DNA from: Iodidimonas sp. SYSU 1G8
GTDB lineage: Bacteria; Pseudomonadota; Alphaproteobacteria; SMXS01
Assembly: GCF_039655775.1 (NCBI RefSeq)
Contig: NZ_JBBYXJ010000002.1
Location: forward strand, 1,364,001 to 1,428,000
Length of the DNA stretch: 64,000 nucleotides
Direction: 5' to 3'
The notes beneath the pieces are model-generated. The model was not told where the DNA came from. It made no database searches and saw only the letters and a list, made by a program, of their open reading frames with translations. The translations under genes and the position numbers were made by a program. Numbering within the stretch: the first letter of the stretch is position 1; every line of letters starts with the position of its first letter. This document shows positions 52,888 through 63,393 of this stretch, in pieces.

Positions 52888-53111
52888 GAATCTCTCTCCT
52901 GGTGTTGAGGGAGAGACAGGAACGCTTCAGTGTACGGCCCCGTCTCCCGGGGCCTTCTGGTTTGCGCTCTTAACCTGCAAGCACCAGAAAACGCCCCGCC
53001 GAAGCGGTCGTTTTCGTCGTCGTCTTGCCGGTTTTCTCCGTACGCATGGGGCGGTGTGTACCATGGGCAGAGGGCGAGGGCAACCTGTGGGGCGGAAAAC
53101 GCCCGGCGGCG

Positions 53112-53408
53112 TCACCCGAGAAAGGACGGCTCGAAGTGTTCCACGATGGGGAAGGGATCGTAGAAATCATGCAGCAGTCCCCGCCATTCCTGATAGCGCT
53201 CGGAGCCGCGAAAGCCCTCGGTATGATCCTCAAGCGTCTCCCACCATACGAGCAGCAGGTAGCCGTCCGGCCGCTCGACGCAGCGGCGCACCTCGATGCC
53301 GCCGAAGCCGGGCGAGGCCGCGATCAGGGGGCGGGCCTTTCGCATGGCCGCTTCGAACGCGTCGGCCCGGCCTGGCTTGACCGATAGAAGGGCAGCTTCA
53401 AGGATCAC
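53112..53408 (-). CDS. Antibiotic biosynthesis monooxygenase (ABM) domain protein
   Basis: The 98-residue dimeric ferredoxin-like protein has ALLSVKPGRADAFEAAM, FGGIEVRRCVERPDGYLLLV and WETLEDHTEGFRGSERY. GTG 53408 overlaps the upstream DUF2332 stop as GTGA, fixing the start and indicating coupling. It may degrade or oxidise a small hydrophobic compound. Confidence 0.85.
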   Translation of the reverse strand: MILEAALLSVKPGRADAFEAAMRKARPLIAASPGFGGIEVRRCVERPDGYLLLVWWETLEDHTEGFRGSERYQEWRGLLHDFYDPFPIVEHFEPSFLG

Positions 53409-54499
53409 GGATTGTCCCCCCAGGTGACATAGGCGCCGTGCGGTTGGGCGAAGCCGATAAGTCGGTCGTCGCCGCCGGGCCACAGGGTCAGGCGCAGTTC
53501 AGGATAGTTGCGGGCGTCGATCATTTCCATGCGCAACCACGCAACCGGCGCCTCCGGCGTGGCATTCTCTCCGGCTTGCCTGATCGCGCTCTCGAAGATC
53601 GCTTTCGTGGCGGGCGGAAAATACTGGGCGGCCAGTGAGTGATAGACCACCGTCGCCATGCCGGGCGTCTGCCCGGCCAGCTTGCGGACCGTCCAGTCGC
53701 CGGCGTCGGCGGTCTCGAGGGTGACCGGGTGGTCGGCCGCCAGCGCCAGCGCCCCCTCGAGCGCCTGGAAGCGCTCGGTGTGTTCGGGCCAGACATAGGA
53801 TTTCAGCCGATCCGCGGCGCCGGGCCGGCTGATGTCGATGGGGCTGATGTCGCAGCCGGCGCGCTCGACGCAGGACAGCGACACGGAGGTATCCGGCCCG
53901 TTGCCGATCCACTGGGTGTTGATCCTGACCGGGCTGGCGGGATCGCCCCAATTTTCTCCATTGCCGAAATCGTAGTGGAAGCGGTCCCAGCGGAGATTGA
54001 GGCCGGCGCTCGCGCCGACTTCCAGGCAGCGCAGCGGCAGGCCGGTCTGCCCCGCCACCAGCATGAAGCCGCCGATCAGCGCGCCGGTCCGGCGAACCTC
54101 GTTGGTCTGGGCCGTGTTGCGCATGAACGCCTCGAGAGCGGGCCACTGGGTTCGCAGCACCTCCTCGGCGGCGTCCCACAGGCCGTCCATGCGGAACTCG
54201 CCGCCGACATTGGGGTAATAGGTGGCGAGAGCAGGGGCGTGTCCGGTCAGCACCAGGTTGTGAAGGGCCCCGACGATGCGCAGGCCGAGCACGTTCTCCA
54301 TGGGATCGCGTCCCTCCCAGTCGGCCAGCAACTTCCGGCTGACGCCGCCGGCCTGATAATCCTCCATGACGGCGCGCATGAGCGCGGCGGTGAGCGGCGC
54401 GTCGAGCAATTCGCAAGCCTTGGCCTGATAGGTCAGGGCCGAAACGACGGTGCTTGGTGCGTTGGCGTCTGGTCCTGCGTCGATAAAGGTGGCGCTCAT
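53405..54499 (-). CDS. DUF2332 family protein
   Basis: The 364-residue protein shows the DUF2332 features TYYPNVGGEFRMDGLW and LEVGASAGLNLRWDRFHYDF; the latter resembles a Rossmann-type nucleotide motif. It probably acts on a CoA- or SAM-linked substrate, but no activity is known. CAGGAGATGAG precedes the start. It is divergent from the HTH-citrate synthase fusion, with a shared 80-bp control region. Confidence 0.88.
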   Translation of the reverse strand: MSATFIDAGPDANAPSTVVSALTYQAKACELLDAPLTAALMRAVMEDYQAGGVSRKLLADWEGRDPMENVLGLRIVGALHNLVLTGHAPALATYYPNVGGEFRMDGLWDAAEEVLRTQWPALEAFMRNTAQTNEVRRTGALIGGFMLVAGQTGLPLRCLEVGASAGLNLRWDRFHYDFGNGENWGDPASPVRINTQWIGNGPDTSVSLSCVERAGCDISPIDISRPGAADRLKSYVWPEHTERFQALEGALALAADHPVTLETADAGDWTVRKLAGQTPGMATVVYHSLAAQYFPPATKAIFESAIRQAGENATPEAPVAWLRMEMIDARNYPELRLTLWPGGDDRLIGFAQPHGAYVTWGDNP

Positions 54500-54544
54500 C
54501 TCCTGTCTCCTTCCCGTCTGATGGGACGATTACGCAGGCCCTTA

Positions 54545-54573
54545 TTGCCGACGTCAATATTGATCAATATAAT
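54545..54573 (+). promoter_or_regulatory. Apparent leaderless promoter of the HTH-citrate synthase gene
   Basis: TTGCCG (54545-54550), a 17-base spacer and a perfect TATAAT (54568-54573) place the start site about at A of ATG 54580. No ribosome site is present, which fits a leaderless message. Confidence 0.55.
54557..54570. promoter_or_regulatory. Palindromic operator over the citrate synthase-like promoter
   Basis: ATATTGATCAATAT is a perfect 14-bp palindrome in the spacer and over the start of the -10. It is suited to a dimeric HTH protein and could control both divergent units. The encoded HTH domain is the obvious candidate binder. Confidence 0.55.
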
Positions 54574-54579
54574 CAATGT

Positions 54580-55725
54580 ATGGATGCGAAGCTCATAGGA
54601 GCGGAGGAGGCGTGCAGACGGTTGGGTGTCCGGCCGCAGACGCTTTACGCCTATGTCAGCCGAGGCCTTCTGGAGGCGCAGGCCGACGCGGCGGATCCGC
54701 GTCGCAGTCTATACTGGGAGGCAGAGGTCGATGCCCTCGCGGCGCGCCGGAAGGCGGGGCGCAGCCGGCCGGTGGTGGCGGCCAAGGCGATCAACTGGGG
54801 CGATCCGGTTCTGGAAACGCGGATTTCAACGGTGGTCCGCGGCCGGCTGATCTATCGCGGCCGCGATGTCGTCGCATGGTCCGAGACGGCGAGTCTCGAG
54901 GACACGTTGGAACTGCTGTGCGGCACGGCAGCGCGGCCGGACGCGTCGGCTCCGTCGCCTGAAACGGGCGAGAAGGGCCTGACCGGCGCGTTCACCTATC
55001 TCGCGCGCTCCGCCAGCCATGCCCCGCCCATGTTTGGTCGCGGCCGGACAGCCATCGTCACCGACGGCGCGGGATTGCTGCGAGGGATGGCCAGCGCCGT
55101 TCTCGGGTTCAGGGTGACGGGTCCGGTGCACGAGGCCGCCGCCGCCGCGTGGCGACTGAAGCCCAAGGGCGCGGATCTGGTTCGCCGCGCCATGGTGCTG
55201 CTCGCGGATCACGAGTTGAACGCCTCGACCTTTGCCGTGCGGGTCGTGGGCTCGACGGGCGCAAGCCTGCCAGCGGCGCTGACGGCGGGTCTGGCCGCGC
55301 TGACCGGGCCGCGTCATGGCGGCATGACCATGCGCACCGTCGCCATGTTCGCCGACGCTCTCGCGGCCCCCGATCCGAACGCGTTTTTCGCGGCGCGGCT
55401 CGCGCGAGGCGAGCCGATCTGGGGTCTGCACCACGAACTCTATCCCCAGGGCGATGTCCGCGCCCATGCCCTGCGCGCGGCGCACGAGCCGTCGGGCGCG
55501 CTGCGGCTGACCATCGAAGCGGCCGAGGCCGCCGGCGGCACGCTGCTCAATGTCGATGGCGCGCTCGCGGCGCTGGCGCACACGCTGGGCCTGTCGCAGG
55601 AGGCGGCATTCGCCATCTTCGCGCTCGGTCGGACGACCGGCTGGATCGCGCATGCGATCGAACAGACGGAAACGGGCGCGCTGATCCGGCCGCGCGCGCG
55701 GTATGTGGGAGATGATCCGGGCTGA
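54580..55725 (+). CDS. Citrate synthase-like protein fused to an N-terminal HTH domain
   Basis: Residues 1-58 form a MerR/excisionase-type HTH (LIGAEEACRRLGVRPQTLYA). Residues 70-380 form a citrate synthase-like fold retaining His211 (LADHELNAS), His246 (GPRHGGM) and Asp326 (LLNVDGALAAL), the citrate synthase catalytic set. It may be a synthase, a metabolite-sensing regulator or both. The ATG lacks a ribosome site but lies 6 bp after a perfect TATAAT. Confidence 0.88.
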   Translation: MDAKLIGAEEACRRLGVRPQTLYAYVSRGLLEAQADAADPRRSLYWEAEVDALAARRKAGRSRPVVAAKAINWGDPVLETRISTVVRGRLIYRGRDVVAWSETASLEDTLELLCGTAARPDASAPSPETGEKGLTGAFTYLARSASHAPPMFGRGRTAIVTDGAGLLRGMASAVLGFRVTGPVHEAAAAAWRLKPKGADLVRRAMVLLADHELNASTFAVRVVGSTGASLPAALTAGLAALTGPRHGGMTMRTVAMFADALAAPDPNAFFAARLARGEPIWGLHHELYPQGDVRAHALRAAHEPSGALRLTIEAAEAAGGTLLNVDGALAALAHTLGLSQEAAFAIFALGRTTGWIAHAIEQTETGALIRPRARYVGDDPG

Positions 55726-56132
55726 TCAGTCGGTATGGACCGGACGGTTCGGCGTTTCCCAGGGCTCGCCCATATCGTCCATGCCGACTTCGATCACTTC
55801 AGCTTCGAGGCGGATATCGGCACCGCCGGCAAAGCTGAGGCCGATGAGCACGCGACCCTCATGAACGACGGCATGAAGCGTCAGCAACTCGAGGACATGG
55901 TCCTTGTTGTCCTGCGGAATGCCGCGCGACCGGGCCGAGGCAACGGTCTCGAAGTGCAGGCCTGTGCGGATGCGGTAAAACCCGCTCTCGGCGCGTTCCC
56001 ACATGAAACGGTTGCAGACCAGGGCAAAGCGGTTGCCACCGGGCAACCACGCCATGTCGCCCACCTTGAGGACGGCGTCCTGGAGATAGCCGCCGATAAC
56101 GGCGAGATCCTCGGGACTCTCGGCGCGCAATT

Positions 56133-56136
<4 letters not shown>
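55726..56136 (-). CDS. DUF2948 family protein
   Basis: The 136-residue protein begins [20 protein letters not shown] and has [16 protein letters not shown], the DUF2948 pattern found next to murA in alphaproteobacteria. ATG 56136 overlaps the murA stop as ATGA. Function is unknown; the fixed partnership suggests a link to envelope or histidine gene clusters. Confidence 0.9.
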
Positions 56137-57425
<1,289 letters not shown>

Positions 57426-57426
57426 G

Positions 57427-57981
57427 CTACAGCCTCGGCAGGGTCACGCCCCGCTGTCCCATGTATTTTCCCGCCTTGTCCTTGTAGGAGGTCTCGCACG
57501 GCTCGTTCCCTTTGAGGAACAGGAACTGGCAGGCGCCCTCATTGGCGTAGATCTTCGCCGGCAGCGGCGTGGTGTTGGAGAATTCCAGGGTCACGTGGCC
57601 TTCCCATTCCGGCTCCAGCGGCGTGACGTTGACGATGATGCCGCAGCGCGCATAGGTGCTCTTGCCCAAGCAGATGACGAGGACGTCACGCGGAATGCGG
57701 AAATACTCGACGGTGCGGGCCAGCGCGAAGGAATTGGGCGGAATGACGCAGACTTCCCCAGGACGGTCGACGAAGCTCTGCTTGGAGAATTCCTTGGGAT
57801 CGACGATCACGGAATCCACATTGGTGAATACCTTGAACTCGTCGGAAACACGGGCGTCGTAGCCATAGGAGGAGAGCCCATAGGAGATCACACCCTGCCG
57901 CTGCTGCTTTTCGACGAAAGGCTCGATCATGCCGTTGGCGAGCGCCTGCTCGCGGATCCAGATGTCGGACATGATGGACAT
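57427..57981 (-). CDS. dcd: dCTP deaminase
   Basis: The 184-residue trimeric enzyme converts dCTP to dUTP for dTTP supply. It has [28 protein letters not shown] and [14 protein letters not shown] with the catalytic Glu. It ends 1 bp before murA begins and may be cotranscribed with it. Confidence 0.95.
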   Translation of the reverse strand: MSIMSDIWIREQALANGMIEPFVEKQQRQGVISYGLSSYGYDARVSDEFKVFTNVDSVIVDPKEFSKQSFVDRPGEVCVIPPNSFALARTVEYFRIPRDVLVICLGKSTYARCGIIVNVTPLEPEWEGHVTLEFSNTTPLPAKIYANEGACQFLFLKGNEPCETSYKDKAGKYMGQRGVTLPRL

Positions 57982-58164
57982 GGATGGAGATTCTCCAGGG
58001 AAGGGCGCTGCTCCCTTTCTTAAAGGAGCGTGGCAGGGGACTCAAGCGAACCGCAACGCTCGGTCTCGCTCGGTGGTTTCGACAAGACTGCTGGCTTTTC
58101 TTGCAGCTTATGGCAAAATCGCCCCCGGCCAACATCGTCGTAACTGGACTTGAGGGAGTCTGGG

Positions 58165-58413
58165 ATGATTTGGGCGTCGAAACTGGCGGTGGGCCTTGCC
58201 GTTGGCTGGTTGATCTACTTTCTGTTTCCCGGCCGCCATACGGTGCGTCCGGTCGCCGCGGCGGCGGTGGGCGTGGTCGGCGCGGCTCTCGGCACCTTCC
58301 TGGCGCAACATATTCTCGCGATCGGCGGACCAGGGATTTCCCCGGCCAGCCTGGCTACCGCCGGGGCGGGTGCCTTGATCTTCACGCTTCTCTATGTCGG
58401 CACCTCTCATTGA
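58165..58413 (+). CDS. GlsB/YeaQ/YmgE-like small membrane protein
   Basis: The 82-residue protein has three hydrophobic helices, with VGWLIYFLFPGRHTVRP and a Gly/Ala-rich second helix (AAAVGVVGAALGTFLAQ). It resembles transglycosylase-associated small membrane proteins, though the motif is loose. ATG 58165 has GAGGGAG upstream. Confidence 0.65.
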   Translation: MIWASKLAVGLAVGWLIYFLFPGRHTVRPVAAAAVGVVGAALGTFLAQHILAIGGPGISPASLATAGAGALIFTLLYVGTSH

Positions 58414-58419
58414 CGACCA

Positions 58420-59910
58420 TCAGTGCCCCAGAAGTCGCTCCAGCGCGCCCGGCTTGTTATGGATGGCGAGGCGGTCGACGATGGTTTCGCTGGCCCGGTT
58501 CAGGCCGACGATCTCGACACGAACGCCGTCGCGCCGGAATTTGAGGATGACGGTATCCAGGGCGGCGACGCCTGATATGTCCCAGATATGTGCCTGGCTG
58601 ACGTCGATCACGACGCTCTCAAGCGTTTCACCGAAATCGAACGCCTTGGTGAAATCGCTGGTCGATGCAAAAAAGATCTGTCCTTCCACGACGTAACGCC
58701 GCTCGGTGCCATGGGCGGACAGGCTCGACGTGACGCGGAACAGCTGGGCGATCTTCCAGGCGAAGAAGATCCCGGACAGCAATACGCCGATCAATACGCC
58801 AATCGCCAGATTGTGGGTGACGAGCACGCCCGCGACCGTCGCGAGCATCACGATGCTGGAGCTGAAAGGATGCGTTCGCAGGTTGACGAGGGAGGCCCAG
58901 CTGAACGTGCCGATGGACACCATGATCATGACGGCGACGAGCGCGGCCATCGGTATCCTGCTGACCCAGTCGCCCAACACGACGATCAGGAACAAGAGTA
59001 AGGCGCCCGCGCAGAATGTCGAGAGCCGGCCGCGCCCGCCCGATTTCACGTTGATCACCGACTGGCCGATCATGGCGCAGCCCGCCATTCCGCCGATGAA
59101 GCCTGTCGCCGTGTTGGCGATGCCCTGGCCGATGCACTCGCGATTCTTGTCGCTGGGGGTATCGGTCATGTCGTCGATAATCGACGCGGTCATCAGCGAC
59201 TCCAGCAGTCCCACGGCCGCCACCGCCGCCGAATAAGGGAGGATGATCCAGAGCGTTTCCAGAGTAGGGGGAATGTCAGGCAGCAGGAACACGGGCAGGG
59301 TCGAGGGCAACTCGCCCATGTCGCCGACCGTCCGGAGGTCGAGGCCCAGCGCCAGTGAAATGGCGGTCAGGGTCACGATACAGATCAGCGGCGACGGCAC
59401 CGCTTTCGTGACTCGTGGCAGCAGGTAGATAATGGCCAGGCCGCCGGCCACCATCACATAGGTGATCCACGTCACGCCGATGAGTTCGGGCAGTTGCGCC
59501 ATGAAGATCAGGATCGCCAGGGCATTGACGAATCCCGTGATGACCGATCGCGACACGAACCGCATCACATAGCCCAGTTTCAGCAGCCCCGCGCCGATCT
59601 GCAGCAGCCCCGCCAGCACCGTGGCGGCGAGCAGATATTGCAGGCCATGTTCCTTGACCAGCGTGACCATCAGCACGGCCGTGGCCGCGGTGGCGGCGGA
59701 GATCATGCCCGGCCGTCCACCGGTGAAGGCGATGATGACCGCGATGGAGAAGGAAGCGTAGAGACCGATCTTGGGATCGACGCCGGCAATGATGGAAAAG
59801 GCGATGGCCTCGGGAATGAGGGCCAAGGCCACGACCAGGCCGGCGAGGACGTCGCCGCGTACATTGCCGAACCACTCGCCGCGCAGGCGTGACAGGGACT
59901 GGGAAGTCAA
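58420..59910 (-). CDS. SulP family anion transporter with STAS domain
   Basis: The 496-residue protein has about ten to fourteen membrane helices ([20 protein letters not shown] motif; [20 protein letters not shown]) and a C-terminal STAS domain (about 385-495). It imports an anion such as sulfate, bicarbonate or a dicarboxylate. TTG 59910 is the likely start, preceded by CTGGAGA. Confidence 0.92.
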   Translation of the reverse strand: MTSQSLSRLRGEWFGNVRGDVLAGLVVALALIPEAIAFSIIAGVDPKIGLYASFSIAVIIAFTGGRPGMISAATAATAVLMVTLVKEHGLQYLLAATVLAGLLQIGAGLLKLGYVMRFVSRSVITGFVNALAILIFMAQLPELIGVTWITYVMVAGGLAIIYLLPRVTKAVPSPLICIVTLTAISLALGLDLRTVGDMGELPSTLPVFLLPDIPPTLETLWIILPYSAAVAAVGLLESLMTASIIDDMTDTPSDKNRECIGQGIANTATGFIGGMAGCAMIGQSVINVKSGGRGRLSTFCAGALLLFLIVVLGDWVSRIPMAALVAVMIMVSIGTFSWASLVNLRTHPFSSSIVMLATVAGVLVTHNLAIGVLIGVLLSGIFFAWKIAQLFRVTSSLSAHGTERRYVVEGQIFFASTSDFTKAFDFGETLESVVIDVSQAHIWDISGVAALDTVILKFRRDGVRVEIVGLNRASETIVDRLAIHNKPGALERLLGH

Positions 59911-60180
59911 GACGGTCTCCAGAGATGAGGTCGCGCCATGAGCGCAGGTACCGAGGGGATTCAGAAGAGGCGGATGTGAAGGGCATCCCGGACAGCGGAC
60001 CACAGTTCAGGGCGCCTGAAATGCGCTGGGTCGTCGCTGTACTGGAATGGGTGGGCTCACATTGGCGGGGTCAACCTGCAGGCCGGAAGAAACAGCCCTT
60101 TAATGGGCGGGCCACTGGGTAGCGGCACCACGCCGATAGATCAATCCCCTGGTGGCGCGGAGCCGGGTTGCGGGGGCGGC

Positions 60181-60336
60181 TCAGTCTTTTTCGGTGTCTT
60201 CGGGGACGGCCGGCGCCCCGGGGCGCGACTTGCGCTGCTGCTCCTTGCGGCGGCGCAGATTCTCGCGCAGCGCCTCCGCCGCACGGCGCTGGTGCTCCGC
60301 CTGATTGGGTCCGGTCTTCTGGGGTTTGTCGGCCAT
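60181..60336 (-). CDS. 51-residue basic hypothetical protein
   Basis: The small protein starts MADKPQKTGPNQAEHQ and continues with RRAAEALRENLRRRKEQQR, a highly charged helix, then a Pro-rich tail. It begins 5 bp after the methyltransferase stop, so it is probably in the same operon. Similar short Arg/Lys-rich proteins are common in alphaproteobacteria but have no known role. Confidence 0.6.
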   Translation of the reverse strand: MADKPQKTGPNQAEHQRRAAEALRENLRRRKEQQRKSRPGAPAVPEDTEKD

Positions 60337-60341
60337 GGCGC

Positions 60342-61154
60342 CTATATATCAGCGGCCGGGCGGCGCGCCCAGCATTGTACGATGCGTGGAAGGCTGGTGA
60401 GTACCGCCGGATCCCGGGCTTCGGCATACAGGGCCTCCACCAGATCGCGGGCCTGCTCTCGGGTGACGATGCCATCCGCGACCGCCGCCGGCGTAATGGC
60501 CTCCATGGTCACGGGCGTCAGCAGTTTCAGCCTGTCATTTGTCGCTGCGGGGTTGAGCACCTCGATGTGCAGGTCCTCGAAGCCCGCCGAAGCGAGGAAA
60601 CCAGGAAGCTTGCGCCCGATGTCGGGATCGCCGCCCCTGCCGCGCACGACCGTCGAGTAAATGTCCACGTATCGTGCGATCGCGGCGCTTTCCGGGTGAC
60701 TGAAATGACCGCTGAAGTCCACGTCCTCCACGATGACCGTTCCGCCGGGTCTCAAGGCCTCGCGCGCATTCGACACGACGGCGGCCGGATCGCGCACATG
60801 CGACAGGAGGAAGCGCATGTAGACGACGTCATAGGGCTCGGGTAAGGGCGTCATCACGTCCGCGTTCCGGTACTCGATGGCCAAGCCTTCCGCCGCGGCC
60901 TCGCGGATGGCGATGGCAAGCTTGTCCTTGTCCATGTCAATGCCGACAACCTTGCCTCCGGGACCGGCGCGGCGGGCTAGTTCGCGCGTCACGTCTCCGC
61001 CGCCGCAACCGGCATCGAGGCACTGCGCTCCCGGCGCAATGCCAGCGGCGTCGAGTAACTTTCCGGTACTGCCAGCGAATATCCGAGTGAGCAGGGTCAG
61101 CCGGGCGCGGCCCTCGATGCCGCCTCTGATGGCGTACCGGTCATTCGTGCTCAT
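60342..61154 (-). CDS. SAM-dependent methyltransferase
   Basis: The 270-residue class I methyltransferase has motif I in CLDAGCGGGDVTRELA and an acidic VVGIDMDKDKL for the ribose. The substrate is unknown. It is divergent from dsbD. Confidence 0.88.
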   Translation of the reverse strand: MSTNDRYAIRGGIEGRARLTLLTRIFAGSTGKLLDAAGIAPGAQCLDAGCGGGDVTRELARRAGPGGKVVGIDMDKDKLAIAIREAAAEGLAIEYRNADVMTPLPEPYDVVYMRFLLSHVRDPAAVVSNAREALRPGGTVIVEDVDFSGHFSHPESAAIARYVDIYSTVVRGRGGDPDIGRKLPGFLASAGFEDLHIEVLNPAATNDRLKLLTPVTMEAITPAAVADGIVTREQARDLVEALYAEARDPAVLTSLPRIVQCWARRPAADI

Positions 61155-61257
61155 GGTTCCCCTCTTGGTCTGGTCCGGATGGACGCGGCGCCAGTACCAT
61201 ATTATGCATGGAAACCCCGCCGGCGGGAAAGCATGGCGGGCACGGAGAACGAGGCTG

Positions 61258-63384
61258 ATGCAATTTCACGCGCGACCCCGGACCCTCTTGGCGCTCTTTG
61301 CCCTGGCCTTTGTCTGCGCCCTGGCGCTGCCGGTTCGAGCCGCGCCGGTCAAGACCGAGAACGCCACGGCGGAACTCGTGGCGGACGTGGCAGCCATCGC
61401 GCCTGGCGAGGCGTTTCAGGTCGCGCTGAAGCTGACGCCGCGCAAGGGCTGGCATACCTACTGGCGCAATCCCGGCGACTCCGGCATGGCCACGACCATC
61501 GAGTGGAGCCTGCCCGCGGGTTTCACGACGGGCGATATCCAATGGCCGGCGCCTCACGCCATGCCCTACGGACCGCTGACCAACTACGGTTATGGCGAAC
61601 AGCACTGGCTGCTCGTCACCGTGACGCCGCCCGCCGACCTCGCGCCGGGCGACGTGATGCTCAAGGCACGGGCCGACTGGCTGGTTTGCGAGGATATTTG
61701 CATTCCCGAAGGCGCCGACCTGACGCTCGCCCTCAAGGCGGCGCCCGCGTCGGTGCGCGATCCCTTTCAGACCGGGGGCTTCAAGACGGCGCGACAAGCC
61801 CTGCCGGTCCCGTTCGCGGGCAAGGCCGATTTCCGGGTTGATGGCAAGACTCTGGCCCTGAGGCTCGAGGGCGCCGAGATTGGTGGCGACGCCCGGTTCT
61901 TTCCATTTCACGATACGCTGATCCAGAACAGCGCCACTCAGCAGGTGAGCGATGCCGCCGATGGCGCGCGTCTGCTGCTGGTGCCGATGGGCAGCGGCAA
62001 GGTTGCGGATACTGTCGATGGCGTGCTCACGGCAGGCGGCAAGGCTTATGAAATCAGCGCCGAACGCGGCGATTTCCAAGTCCCGCCTCTGGCCGCGTCG
62101 GGCGGCACCAACAGCACCGCGGGCGGTCCGTCGGATGCTTCGCCGCTTCCCGTGTGGCAGGCGGTATTGTTCGCTTTCGCAGGCGGTATCCTGCTCAACC
62201 TGATGCCCTGCGTGTTCCCAGTGCTCTCACTCAAGGCCCTCGCGGTCGTCAAGGCGTCAGGCCTGTCACTGCGCGAGAAGCGGATGGAAGGCCTGCTGTA
62301 CACGGCCGGCGTCATGGTCAGTTTTCTCGCGCTGGCAGGTGCGTTGCTCGCGTTTCGGGCTGGCGGAGCGGCCGTGGGCTGGGGCTTTCAGCTCCAGTCG
62401 CCCGAAGTGGTGGCGGTGCTGGCCGTCATCCTGTTCGCGGTCGGCCTGTCGCTCGCTGGCTATTTCGAACTGGCCGGCAGCTTCACCGGCCTGGGACAGG
62501 GGCTGGTCGATCGCGGCGGGGCGCTGGGCGCGTTCTCCACGGGCGTGCTGGCGACCATCGTCGCGACCCCGTGTACGGCGCCGTTCATGGCGTCGGCGCT
62601 GGGCGCCGCGTTGCTGTTGCCACCTCTGTCCTCGCTGCTGATCTTCGCCGCGCTCGGTTTCGGTCTCGCCTTTCCCATGCTGCTGATCAGCGAGGTGCCG
62701 GCCATCGGGAGGCTGTTGCCGAGACCTGGCCCCTGGATGGACAAGTTCCGCCAGTTTCTGGCCTTTCCTGTCTTCGCGACGGTCCTGTGGCTGGCGACCG
62801 TGCTGGGACAGCAGGCAGGCGTCCACGCGGTCGCGGCGCTGCTGGCCATCTTCCTGCTGCTGACCTTCGCCATCTGGCTCTGGCGCATCGGCCGCGGCGC
62901 GCACGGAATTGGCCGGGCGCTGGGTCATGGGCTCGCCGTGGCGGCGCTCATCGCCTGTGGCTGGCTGGTCTGGTTCGCCGGCAATCAGTCAGCGCCCGCC
63001 TCGGCGGTTGGCGGCGAAGCGCTGGCGGCCGAGCGGTTCGATCCGGCCAAGCTGGCTGAGTACCGCAATGCCGGCGAGCCGGTCTTCGTCAACTTCACGG
63101 CCGCCTGGTGCATCACCTGCCTGGCCAATGAACGGGTTGCGCTGTCGACGGAGGCGGTCGCCAATCGCTTTCGCGAGGACAAGGTTCGCTACATGAAGGG
63201 CGACTGGACCCTGCGCGATCCGGAAATCACCAAGACGCTCGCTGCCTATGGGCGCAGCGGCGTGCCGCTCTATCTCTATTTTGCGCCGGGTAGCGCGGAT
63301 GCGATCGTGCTGCCTCAGCTGCTGACGCCCGACATCGTCCTCAGGGAGATGAATCGGGCCGAGGGGAACCTTGTATCCGGATAG
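61258..63384 (+). CDS. DsbD-type thiol:disulfide reductase
   Basis: The 708-residue protein has a signal peptide (to VRAAP), an N-terminal periplasmic DsbD-like domain (to about 290), a central membrane domain with conserved cysteines in LLNLMPCVFPVLSLKAL and IVATPCTAPFM, and a C-terminal thioredoxin domain with WCITC. It carries electrons from cytoplasmic thioredoxin to periplasmic partners. ATG 61258 begins the signal; the open frame extends further. AGGAGG overlaps its stop and serves the redoxin gene. Confidence 0.92.
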   Translation: MQFHARPRTLLALFALAFVCALALPVRAAPVKTENATAELVADVAAIAPGEAFQVALKLTPRKGWHTYWRNPGDSGMATTIEWSLPAGFTTGDIQWPAPHAMPYGPLTNYGYGEQHWLLVTVTPPADLAPGDVMLKARADWLVCEDICIPEGADLTLALKAAPASVRDPFQTGGFKTARQALPVPFAGKADFRVDGKTLALRLEGAEIGGDARFFPFHDTLIQNSATQQVSDAADGARLLLVPMGSGKVADTVDGVLTAGGKAYEISAERGDFQVPPLAASGGTNSTAGGPSDASPLPVWQAVLFAFAGGILLNLMPCVFPVLSLKALAVVKASGLSLREKRMEGLLYTAGVMVSFLALAGALLAFRAGGAAVGWGFQLQSPEVVAVLAVILFAVGLSLAGYFELAGSFTGLGQGLVDRGGALGAFSTGVLATIVATPCTAPFMASALGAALLLPPLSSLLIFAALGFGLAFPMLLISEVPAIGRLLPRPGPWMDKFRQFLAFPVFATVLWLATVLGQQAGVHAVAALLAIFLLLTFAIWLWRIGRGAHGIGRALGHGLAVAALIACGWLVWFAGNQSAPASAVGGEALAAERFDPAKLAEYRNAGEPVFVNFTAAWCITCLANERVALSTEAVANRFREDKVRYMKGDWTLRDPEITKTLAAYGRSGVPLYLYFAPGSADAIVLPQLLTPDIVLREMNRAEGNLVSG

Positions 63385-63393
63385 GAGGATTTC

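Noticed and set aside
60060-60110. Terminator after the 51-residue gene
   Set aside because: The possible stem GCCC/GGGC is only 4 bp and the T-run is interrupted.
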